From NCBI GenBank assembly GCA_023411715.1, contig JAEYOM010000079.1, positions 1-37,922 of the forward strand: a stretch of DNA of 37,922 nucleotides, given 5' to 3'. Made by a program: the position numbers and the translations under genes. Positions 31,935-37,922 of the stretch are shown in pieces. Source of the stretch: Bacillota bacterium. GTDB lineage: Bacteria > Bacillota > Clostridia > Acetivibrionales > DTU013. Each line of letters opens with the position of its first letter. Within the stretch, counting starts at the first letter, position 1. The notes beneath the pieces were generated by a model that worked only from the letters and a program-made list of their open reading frames with translations, was not told where the DNA came from and searched no databases.

Positions 31935-32963
31935 TTGGGCTTCGGACAGGATATCGGAATTGACCTGGGAACAGCTTCCGTGCTGGTATATATCAAGGGA
32001 AAGGGTATTGTGCTTCGAGAACCCTCCGTGGTTGCCATCGACAAGAATTCAAACAAGCTGTTGGCGGTCGGTGAAGAAGCTCGCCGCATGCTGGGCAGGA
32101 CGCCCGGTAACATAATAGCGATAAGGCCTTTAAGGGATGGCGTTATCTCGGATTACGACATTACCGAAAGGATGTTGAAATATTTCATTAATAAAATATG
32201 CGGGAATAAGGTATTCAGGCTTTTCAAGCCAAGAATAATGGTCTGCGTACCGAGCGGCGTCACCGAAGTCGAGAGGCGTGCGGTAATAGACGCGGCGATT
32301 CAGGCCGGAGCAAGGAAGACCTACCTTATAGAGGAACCTATAGCGGCTGCGATCGGAGCCGGTATAGACATTACCAAAGCCTGCGGCAGCATGGTTGTAG
32401 ACATAGGTGGCGGGACGACCGATATAGCTGTTATTTCGCTGGGCGGCACCGTTGTTTCGTCTTCGATCAAAGTTGCGGGGGATAAATTCGATGAAGCTAT
32501 TGTAAGGTATATGCGTAAAAAGCACAATATCATGATAGGCGAGCGCACTTCCGAAGAGCTGAAGATAAATATCGGCACGGTCTATCCGAGGGTACAGGAT
32601 GTAGCTATGGACGTAAGAGGAAGAAACCTTATCTCAGGATTGCCCAAGACTATTTCAGTCACGTCGACGGAGATGATGGAAGCATTGGAAGAGCCTATCT
32701 CAAGCATAGTTGAGGCAGTCCATTCAGTGCTTGAAAAAACTCCGCCGGAACTTGCCGCTGACATAAGCGACAGAGGCATTGTGCTGACAGGCGGTGGAAG
32801 TCTGGTTTATGGCCTGGATAAGCTGCTGCAGGAAAAGACGGGCATCAACGTCATTATCGCCGACGATGCGATTTCATGCGTGGCGCTCGGCACGGGCGAA
32901 GCGCTGAATGATATAGAAGCTATCGAGAAGAGCGCCGCTCCGGAGGCAAAATACAAAAAATAA
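31935..32963 (+). CDS. mbl: MreB/Mbl rod-shape actin homologue
   Basis: This 342-residue bacterial actin guides cell-wall elongation on the inner membrane face. The phosphate-1 motif DIGIDLGTASV (about 6–16), phosphate-2 motif VVDIGGGTTDIAVISLGG (about 155–172), VAGDKFDEAI and the adenosine motif GIVLTGGGSLVYGLD are complete. The early block GKGIVLREPSVVAIDK and EEARRMLGRTPGNIIAIRPL matches Mbl/MreB closely. The name mbl is taken from position after spoIIID and before the flagellar rod genes, as in B. subtilis. TTG 31935 has AAGGGGTG 6 bp upstream. A terminator lies at 33005–33040. Confidence 0.95.
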   Translation: MGFGQDIGIDLGTASVLVYIKGKGIVLREPSVVAIDKNSNKLLAVGEEARRMLGRTPGNIIAIRPLRDGVISDYDITERMLKYFINKICGNKVFRLFKPRIMVCVPSGVTEVERRAVIDAAIQAGARKTYLIEEPIAAAIGAGIDITKACGSMVVDIGGGTTDIAVISLGGTVVSSSIKVAGDKFDEAIVRYMRKKHNIMIGERTSEELKINIGTVYPRVQDVAMDVRGRNLISGLPKTISVTSTEMMEALEEPISSIVEAVHSVLEKTPPELAADISDRGIVLTGGGSLVYGLDKLLQEKTGINVIIADDAISCVALGTGEALNDIEAIEKSAAPEAKYKK

Positions 32964-33004
32964 GCACGGAAGTTGTTTTGAATAAAAGTGCGGTCAGCAG
33001 GTTT

Positions 33005-33040
33005 AAAATCACAGTTCACATCGAGTGACTGTGATTTTTT
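33005..33040 (+). terminator. Terminator after mbl
   Basis: AAAATCACAGT (33005–33015) pairs with ACTGTGATTTT, with extra CAC/GTG pairs toward the loop, and ends in a T-run. It separates mbl from the flagellar genes. Confidence 0.85.
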
Positions 33041-33053
33041 CGTAGAAAACCGT

Positions 33054-33080
33054 TAAATAGTGGAGACGATTTTCCGATAT
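33054..33080 (+). promoter_or_regulatory. Candidate SigD (sigma-28) flagellar promoter
   Basis: TAAA (33054–33057), exactly 15 bp, then TCCGATAT (33073–33080) matches the flagellar sigma consensus TAAA-N15-GCCGATAA at ten of twelve bases. It lies about 85 bp before the rod-protein start and just after the mbl terminator. Confidence 0.6.
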
Positions 33081-33165
33081 TTATTATGGCGCATGGATTG
33101 CGCAAATCAGCAGATTTTAGTTGGGTTTACTGCCATGGATGGCGCTCGACCCGCATGGAGTTCAT

Positions 33166-33945
33166 ATGGTACGTGGCTTATATACATCCGGATGGAGTAT
33201 GTTATCTCTTGAGAAAAAGATGGATGTCATTTCAAACAATATGGCTAATTCCAGTACGAGCGGTTACAAAAAGGATACGCTTGTGATGGAGAGCTTTCCC
33301 AGTGTATTGACAAAAATAGTAAAGGATTATGACGTTCCCGCCGGAAGGATACACGACATAGGTACGATGCAGCTTGGCAGCGATGTAGGCCAGATATATA
33401 CCTATTATTCGCAGGGACAGCTGAACAAGACGGACAGCGGTCTGGATATTGCGATCAGCGGAAGCGACAATGCCTTCTTTACAGTAGCTGTTCCGGATGC
33501 CAACGGCAATATCAAGGCGTATTACACAAGGGACGGTTCCTTCTCGAAAAGCTCAAACGGTACGTTAGTTACAAGCGACGGTTATACCGTTCTGGGCCAA
33601 AACGGCCCGATAGTGCTGCAAAGCGGAGATTTCACCGTAAGTGAAGACGGCACGGTGGAACAGAACGGCCAGATCGTCGATAAATTACTGATGACTGAAT
33701 TTGAGGATACATCAGTACTGAAGAAATATGGTATGAATCTGATCCAGGCCGATGCCGGTGCTAAGACCCGGAACTTTTCCGGAACGGTTCAGCAGGGCTA
33801 TCTGGAGCTTTCAAATGTAAATACCATAAAAGAAATGGTTGATATGATCACGGTATTGCGCTCGTATGAAGCAAATCAGAAGGTACTGCAGGCTATAGAC
33901 GGCACGCTTGATAAAGCGGTGAACCAGGTCGGCGCGGTTAAATGA
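33166..33945 (+). CDS. flhO: Flagellar hook-basal body rod protein FlhO/FlgF type
   Basis: This 259-residue distal-rod protein of the flagellar axial family is exported by the flagellar type III apparatus. The N-terminal rod motif is VRGLYTSGWSMLSLEKKMDVISNNMANSSTSGYKKD, given here in parts: MDVISNNMAN and TSGYKKD. The C-terminal motif is SNVNTIKEMVDMITVLRSYEANQKVL in parts: NTIKEMVDMI and RSYEANQ. ATG 33166 is chosen because family members start MVRGLYT and GGAG lies 5 bp upstream; a longer frame from 33121 adds unlikely residues. It is probably transcribed from the SigD-like promoter with the next genes. The name flhO follows B. subtilis synteny after mbl; flgF would be equally apt. Confidence 0.93.
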   Translation: MVRGLYTSGWSMLSLEKKMDVISNNMANSSTSGYKKDTLVMESFPSVLTKIVKDYDVPAGRIHDIGTMQLGSDVGQIYTYYSQGQLNKTDSGLDIAISGSDNAFFTVAVPDANGNIKAYYTRDGSFSKSSNGTLVTSDGYTVLGQNGPIVLQSGDFTVSEDGTVEQNGQIVDKLLMTEFEDTSVLKKYGMNLIQADAGAKTRNFSGTVQQGYLELSNVNTIKEMVDMITVLRSYEANQKVLQAIDGTLDKAVNQVGAVK

Positions 33946-33969
33946 TAATCTGACGGGAGGAATATTATT

Positions 33970-34770
33970 ATGATGAGGGCACTTTGGACATCGGCGTCGG
34001 GTATGATGGCACAACAGATGAACGTCGATATTATTTCAAACAATCTGGCAAATGTAAATACAACTGCATATAAAAAGGACAGGGCAGAGTTCAAGGATTT
34101 GCTTTACGAAACGCTGGACAGGGCGCGTGTGCTTCCTGACGGCGGAAAACCTGTAAATCTGCAGGTGGGACATGGTACAACCGCCGTTGCTACGGTCAAG
34201 GATTTCACCAAGGGAAGTCCTGAGGAGACCGGCAACCCGCTGGACTTTTATATAGACGGCGATGCCTTTTTCTCGGTGCAGGGACCTACAGGTGAAACAA
34301 ATTATACGAGAGACGGCAGCTTCAAGGTCAGCCTTACCGATGACGGAAAGATGCTGACTACCTCCGATGGCTATGCCGTACTGGATGATACGGGCAATCC
34401 CATTATGATAGACACCGACCTTTCAAAGCTTAACGTATCACAGACCGGCGAACTGAGCTATCTGGACGAAAGCGGCGTTTACCAGCCGACAGGCCAGGTA
34501 ATAGGCCTGGCCTATTTCGACAACCCGGAGGGTCTCGAGAATATGGGACATAATCTGTATAAAGCTACGCAGGCGGCGGGTGAGCCGGTAATAGCACTCG
34601 ATTCGGATCAGAAGAGCCTGATCAACCAGAATTTCCTCGAGTCGTCCAATGTACAGACCGTTGAGGAGATGGTCAAGCTCATCGTTGCGCAAAGAGCCTA
34701 TGAACTGAATTCGAAGGCTATCCAGTCCTCCGATGAAATGCTCGGTCTTGCCAACAATCTCAGAAGGTAA
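33970..34770 (+). CDS. flhP: Flagellar hook-basal body rod protein FlhP/FlgG type
   Basis: The 266-residue paralogue of the previous gene builds the distal rod. It has the N-terminal motif ALWTSASGMMAQQMNVDIIS, then NNLANVNTTAYKKDR, a central D0/D1 region, and the C-terminal SSNVQTVEEMVKLIVAQRAY followed by ELNSKAIQSSDEML and LANNLRR, typical of FlgG. GGGAGGA precedes the start, and a second ATG codon follows directly, so one residue is uncertain. It is 24 bp after flhO. In Gram-negative terms it is FlgG; flhP follows the B. subtilis order. Confidence 0.95.
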   Translation: MMRALWTSASGMMAQQMNVDIISNNLANVNTTAYKKDRAEFKDLLYETLDRARVLPDGGKPVNLQVGHGTTAVATVKDFTKGSPEETGNPLDFYIDGDAFFSVQGPTGETNYTRDGSFKVSLTDDGKMLTTSDGYAVLDDTGNPIMIDTDLSKLNVSQTGELSYLDESGVYQPTGQVIGLAYFDNPEGLENMGHNLYKATQAAGEPVIALDSDQKSLINQNFLESSNVQTVEEMVKLIVAQRAYELNSKAIQSSDEMLGLANNLRR

Positions 34771-34808
34771 TAGAATAAATCGGGGGCAATAATAAGGGGT
34801 TTTACATT

Positions 34809-35402
34809 ATGGATGCAGTTATAGGAAATATTACAGGCAGTGTAACGCAAAACATGACGGGAAATGCAGTACAATCTGCAGCGCAATCATCCGATGATAC
34901 CTTCGCGAGAAAGCTTGAGGAAGCGGCTAAGCAAAACGATGACAAGGCGCTTAAAGAGGCTTGTCAGGAATTTGAATCCATCATGCTCAGCATGCTGTAC
35001 AAGCAAATGAAGGCGACAGTTGTCAAGTCCGACCTGATGAAAGACGATCCTGGGATGGATATATTCCAGTCGATGGAGGACGACGAGCTTATGGAGCGCG
35101 CATCGAAGACCGGTAGCTTCGGCCTTGCCGAATCGCTTTACAAGCAGCTTTCGAAGCAATACGGAAAGGCTGCGTATTCAGGAGCACAGAGTTCGGTCGA
35201 TTCGACAGGAACAACGCAGTCCGCTGCAGCATCGTCAGAGATAGGAACGTCAGCGGTGAATGCTGCGGGAGAAGCCGCTGCAGCGGATAATTCGGCGAAA
35301 TCGTCAAAGAAGGCCGATAACGGCGCCGATACCTCAGGAGACGGTGAAACCATACAGGAAAGCGGGCCTGTAAGTGAAGAAAACGGAAAACAGCAAAACT
35401 AA
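34809..35402 (+). CDS. Flagellar rod-binding protein (FlgJ N-terminal domain type)
   Basis: This is a 197-residue protein. Residues about 30–115 form the rod-binding domain: LKEACQEFESIMLSMLYKQM, then a DPGMDIFQSMEDDELMERAS region and GLAESLYKQL. It lacks the muramidase domain of enterobacterial FlgJ and is a rod cap or scaffold only. The C-terminal third (about 120–197) is low-complexity Ala/Ser/Gly/Asp and probably disordered. AAGGGG lies 9 bp before the ATG. It is 38 bp behind flhP, in the same operon. Its 3' end overlaps the next gene by 29 bp. Confidence 0.87.
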   Translation: MDAVIGNITGSVTQNMTGNAVQSAAQSSDDTFARKLEEAAKQNDDKALKEACQEFESIMLSMLYKQMKATVVKSDLMKDDPGMDIFQSMEDDELMERASKTGSFGLAESLYKQLSKQYGKAAYSGAQSSVDSTGTTQSAAASSEIGTSAVNAAGEAAAADNSAKSSKKADNGADTSGDGETIQESGPVSEENGKQQN

Positions 35403-36681
35403 AAAGCTTATATCATCAGCATTATTGATTGTAATGTCCCTCATATTGGTTTATGTCGGACATTTTTTATTTGTCACGAAAAGCATGGATAAAGGCGGGG
35501 GGGCTGATGGCGGCAATCCGGCGCAGACAGGGGCGGAGCCGCCGGGTATGGCGTCAGAAACGCGGCGCGCCCAGGATGCGGTCAGGTTTACTCACAGTTC
35601 CGAGAAAATGAACGGTCTCAGGCAGGAGATAAACATGCTTGAGATTGATCCCGGCGCGCCGGGTGTTGAAATCATGCCTGTGTTGTCGCATGACCTCATA
35701 TACGGTTTCGAAAAGCTCAGTGCGATGGCTCAACGCAAAAATGCGTACGCGGCTGTAAACGGAGGCTTTTTTCACGTATACGGACAGCCCTCGGGAATGG
35801 TTGTTATCAATGGAGAGCTATATACAGCCTCTATGGGCAAATACCCAGTTTTTACGATAGAGGGCGGGAAAGCCGCGCTGAAAGAGATAGACAGCAAGCT
35901 GTCGCTGGAATATGCGAGAGGGGACGGACCTGATGGAAGTATAGATGTTAACGGCAACAAGTTTGGCGACAGCGGCGGCAGTGAAGGCATTGACATCGTT
36001 AGCTCCTACGGCAGCAGCGGCGGACCGGCATCCAGGGCCGGAAATCTGCCGATCGATAACATTAACGCTCAGGCACAGGATAAACAAACCGTAGTCTATA
36101 CGCCTGTTTACGGAAAAAGCAACAGGGCGCTGAAAAAGAACATAACGGCAACGGTTGTTAACGGGGTGGTCACAAGGATCGCGGATTATGCCGGCGAGAC
36201 TGAGATTCCGGAAAACGGTATGCTGATCTCCTTCTTTGATACGCTTAAGTTTGCCGGTGTGGAATTGCCAATAAAGGAAGGAGACAGTGTAAAGCTCATA
36301 CACAGCCCATGGATCAGCGCGGATATGCAGGCATATGAATGCGGAAGCTGGCTGGTCAGGAACAGTGTGCCGGTCGTGAAGGAAAAGGATGCCTGGGTCG
36401 GGATAATGACAAACAGGGATCCAAGGACCGCTGTCGGGGTTAAGGCGGACGGAACGGTTATCCTTCTGACAGTTGACGGCAGGCAGCCCGGTTACAGTGC
36501 AGGCTTTACCGGCCGGGAACTGGCTTCATACCTGATCGGCTGCGGCGCCAGGGATGCGGCAATGTTGGACGGCGGCGCTTCGACCGAAATGCTTCTGGAG
36601 GGCAAATTGGTAAACAGGCCTTCCTACGGCGGCCAGGAAAGGGAATTGGCAGGCGGCATACTGGTCCTGGCGACGAAGTGA
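35374..36681 (+). CDS. Membrane-anchored phosphodiester glycosidase (NAGPA) family protein
   Basis: This is a 435-residue protein. A membrane helix (about 12–34) is followed by an extracytoplasmic domain of the NAGPA family. Family marks are AVNGGFF (127–133), NRDPRTAVG (347–355), LTVDGRQ (365–371), ELASYLIGCGARDAAMLDGG in part (the DGGAS at 399–403) and STEML. A Gly/Asp/Ser-rich insert lies at about 181–235. Such enzymes cleave GlcNAc-1-phosphodiester bonds, and in bacteria probably act on wall glycopolymers; the exact substrate is unknown. The GTG start overlaps the preceding gene by 29 bp without a good ribosome site, so coupling to that gene is likely. It is at the end of the flagellar operon. 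Confidence 0.85.
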   Translation: MKKTENSKTKKLISSALLIVMSLILVYVGHFLFVTKSMDKGGGADGGNPAQTGAEPPGMASETRRAQDAVRFTHSSEKMNGLRQEINMLEIDPGAPGVEIMPVLSHDLIYGFEKLSAMAQRKNAYAAVNGGFFHVYGQPSGMVVINGELYTASMGKYPVFTIEGGKAALKEIDSKLSLEYARGDGPDGSIDVNGNKFGDSGGSEGIDIVSSYGSSGGPASRAGNLPIDNINAQAQDKQTVVYTPVYGKSNRALKKNITATVVNGVVTRIADYAGETEIPENGMLISFFDTLKFAGVELPIKEGDSVKLIHSPWISADMQAYECGSWLVRNSVPVVKEKDAWVGIMTNRDPRTAVGVKADGTVILLTVDGRQPGYSAGFTGRELASYLIGCGARDAAMLDGGASTEMLLEGKLVNRPSYGGQERELAGGILVLATK

Positions 36682-36986
36682 TTAATGAGTCGGGGGACGG
36701 GATGAGTCAGGGGATGGGAGCGGCTGTATGGATGCTTGATGAAGCGACTTAGCGGTACATGGCGAATGCAGGATCAAGGTGAGGCAAATCCGCCATGGAT
36801 GACGGATTTAGCCGGATACGGCATGCAGGACGCATGGGCGAGCAGCAAATGCAAGGCATTTGCGACCAGCCGTTGCCGTTGGAGGCGGCCGAATAAAGCA
36901 GAGCATGAGCTTTGGACCGCTCGGAGCTTTCATCCCGTATCCTTAAAGTCGCTTCCGTCCACAGGCTCACTCCCCTTGTCCAACTA
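36682..36986. other. GC-rich structured intergenic stretch
   Basis: This stretch between convergent genes holds several hairpins in a row: AAATCCG with CGGATTT (36786–36792 and 36803–36809, extended by GGC/GCC), CATGC-AGGAC-GCATG (36822–36836), and the perfect GCAAATGC-AAG-GCATTTGC (36844–36862). An 84-codon frame crosses it (36736–36990) but has no ribosome site, so I do not call a gene. Confidence 0.4.
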
Positions 36987-37652
36987 CTAGAAGTAGAAAA
37001 ACAATTGATCCAGTGTGTTGTCAAGCTTGAATTCGAAATCAGAGACAAGCAGCTCATCATAGGAATCCGCCTTGAGGAACGGGTTATGCAGTATCTCGCC
37101 CTCATCGATCCAGCCTAGTTTGGCGTAAGCGTACCAGGTACCCTGCCGGATTATCATTTCCTGGATATATGAAAGGCGTTCGCCCATATCGCACAGATAC
37201 AGGCCGCAGCTGTAAGGGCGGATCGTGTATTGGGAGCAGAGCCTGTTCCTAAGCAGGCAGCATTCACCCATGTCCCGCTTTGCAAGTATTATCGGTTCAG
37301 CATTGTTATATTCGAACAGCAGTGCGGCTTCCAGCTGTGTTATTGCGGCAGTCCCGGACATTTCCCTGATTGCCTTTCGCCTGGCCGTGATGTCAGGCTT
37401 TTCGGGCATTATGAACAGCTCCCTTTCAGCTTGCTCGAGGCTCATTCCGAAGCCTTTCAGAAGTGTATCCATATCCGGACCAAGTACAGGTATATTATCG
37501 CTGCAGCAGCCTCCGCAGCCTTTGCATCCGCTGGACTTCAGGCCGCTTGTCAGCCTGAATCTGTCGAGCTCTTCCGCCAGCTCTGTCAATGCAGTATCCG
37601 GGTCATAATATTTAAGTTCGATCTCATTATCTTGTACAACAAATTCAGTCAT
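36987..37652 (-). CDS. CxxCxxCC-cluster (YkgJ-like) metal-binding protein
   Basis: The 221-residue cytoplasmic protein has the YkgJ-type cysteine cluster: CKGCGGCC (about 43–50), then later GECCLLRNRLCSQYTIRPYSCG (in parts ECCLL, CSQYTIRPYSC), the pattern C-x2-C-x2-CC ... C ... RP-x2-C. The family is thought to bind zinc or iron; some members modify flagellin by methylating lysine (FliB), but that needs a longer partner domain not seen here. The C-terminal part (about 165–221) is family-unspecific. No clear ribosome site precedes the ATG. It is on the opposite strand to the flagellar genes, so a link to them is not shown. Confidence 0.8.
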   Translation of the reverse strand: MTEFVVQDNEIELKYYDPDTALTELAEELDRFRLTSGLKSSGCKGCGGCCSDNIPVLGPDMDTLLKGFGMSLEQAERELFIMPEKPDITARRKAIREMSGTAAITQLEAALLFEYNNAEPIILAKRDMGECCLLRNRLCSQYTIRPYSCGLYLCDMGERLSYIQEMIIRQGTWYAYAKLGWIDEGEILHNPFLKADSYDELLVSDFEFKLDNTLDQLFFYF

Positions 37653-37867
37653 TTTTCAACAGCTTTCGTCAGAGCATTTCTTCAATAATATCAGAATGCG
37701 GATTTTGCTGCAATATTACTTTCGCTGAGATGAGCGTGCATCTTTTGCCACGGTTTCCAGTGTACGGGCTAAAAAATGCAAAATCATGGAACTTAATTGG
37801 AAACTGCAAGTCTAATATTTCGTGCCGGCAAACACAAGCCATATAAAAATGTAAAGGACTGATCCAT

Positions 37868-37922
37868 ATGAAAAGGAAAATGGCATTATTATTGACAATA
37901 GTTTTCATATTTACGCTTGCTC
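37868..37922 (+). CDS. Start of an exported protein, cut by the window edge
   Basis: ATG 37868 is preceded by AAAGGA at 8 bp and opens a frame that reads MKRKMALLLTIVFIFTLA before the window ends. This is a typical signal peptide start (positive residues, then a hydrophobic core). The product cannot be named. The 215-bp gap before it contains a GTTTCCA...TGGAAAC inverted repeat (37753–37804) but no recognised riboswitch. Confidence 0.6.
   Translation, partial: MKRKMALLLTIVFIFTLA

Noticed and set aside
36736..36990. 84-codon plus-strand frame
   Set aside because: It lies in the hairpin-rich gap, lacks a ribosome site and has low-information composition.
37653..37867. Cyclic-di-GMP or other riboswitch before the last gene
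   Set aside because: The gap has some inverted repeats but none of the conserved blocks of GEMM or other riboswitch classes I know.
1..37922. CRISPR arrays, tRNA or rRNA genes, insertion sequences
   Set aside because: No regularly spaced repeats, cloverleaf sequences with CCA ends, rRNA signatures or transposase genes were seen on either strand.

Overview
The window comes from a spore-forming, flagellated, Gram-positive clostridial bacterium (class Clostridia). The evidence is a continuous block, ywmB–murA–spoIID–spoIIQ–(insertion)–small upstream ORF–spoIIID–mbl–flhO/flgF–flhP/flgG–rod-binding protein (about 22.0–35.4 kb), that follows the gene order known from Bacillus subtilis. SpoIID and SpoIIQ carry complete zinc-site and LytM residues, as in clostridia. 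Strong GGAGG-type Shine-Dalgarno sites precede most genes, and many starts are TTG or GTG. I saw no rRNA, tRNA, CRISPR array, transposase or phage gene. The species cannot be named from this sequence.

Layout. 1–1.34 kb: glutamate dehydrogenase (minus strand). 1.8–6.5 kb: signalling genes on the plus strand: an orphan AraC-type response regulator, a stand-alone receiver protein, an AbrB-like regulator with a CxxC...CxxC tail, and a large Cache–GGDEF–EAL membrane protein for cyclic-di-GMP turnover. 6.6–9.7 kb: a magnesium module. An M-box riboswitch with its terminator precedes a soluble PRC-barrel/MgtE-N/CBS protein and an NRAMP-related transporter whose filter residues fit magnesium rather than transition metals. 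9.7–12.4 kb: a cluster of five DnaA-box-like sites, a small membrane protein, a shikimate-kinase-like protein, a small hypothetical protein and an orphan prepilin peptidase, with several structured intergenic stretches. 12.5–21.9 kb: a 184-bp palindromic element, then two tandem giant secreted fibronectin-III proteins with S-layer-homology-like C-termini. 22–26.4 kb: ywmB, murA, spoIID and spoIIQ. 26.6–31.0 kb: a minus-strand cassette of marR, an MMPL transporter and a secreted repeat protein, inserted in the sporulation block. 31.2–35.4 kb: spoIIID, mbl and the flagellar rod genes. 35.4–37.9 kb: a phosphodiester glycosidase family protein, a CxxCxxCC-cluster protein and the first codons of an exported protein cut by the window edge.

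How the parts work together. The spo genes act in engulfment and mother-cell gene control: SpoIID is a peptidoglycan lytic enzyme, SpoIIQ is a forespore LytM protein and SpoIIID is a mother-cell regulator. MurA, Mbl and YwmB belong to wall growth, and FlhO/FlhP and the rod-binding protein to the flagellar rod. The MMPL cassette appears to be self-regulated, because the same 18-bp operator-like sequence (TTTGAA-N-TTCAAAATATT) lies in the mmpL promoter and just upstream of marR.

Most notable: a 37-codon ORF between a SigE-like promoter and spoIIID that matches the layout of B. subtilis usd; two ~180-bp palindromic elements sharing the same apical motif; the DnaA-box cluster; the repeated MarR-type operator; and the paired giant surface proteins of unknown role. 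All promoter and RNA-structure calls were made by eye, without folding or database searches.
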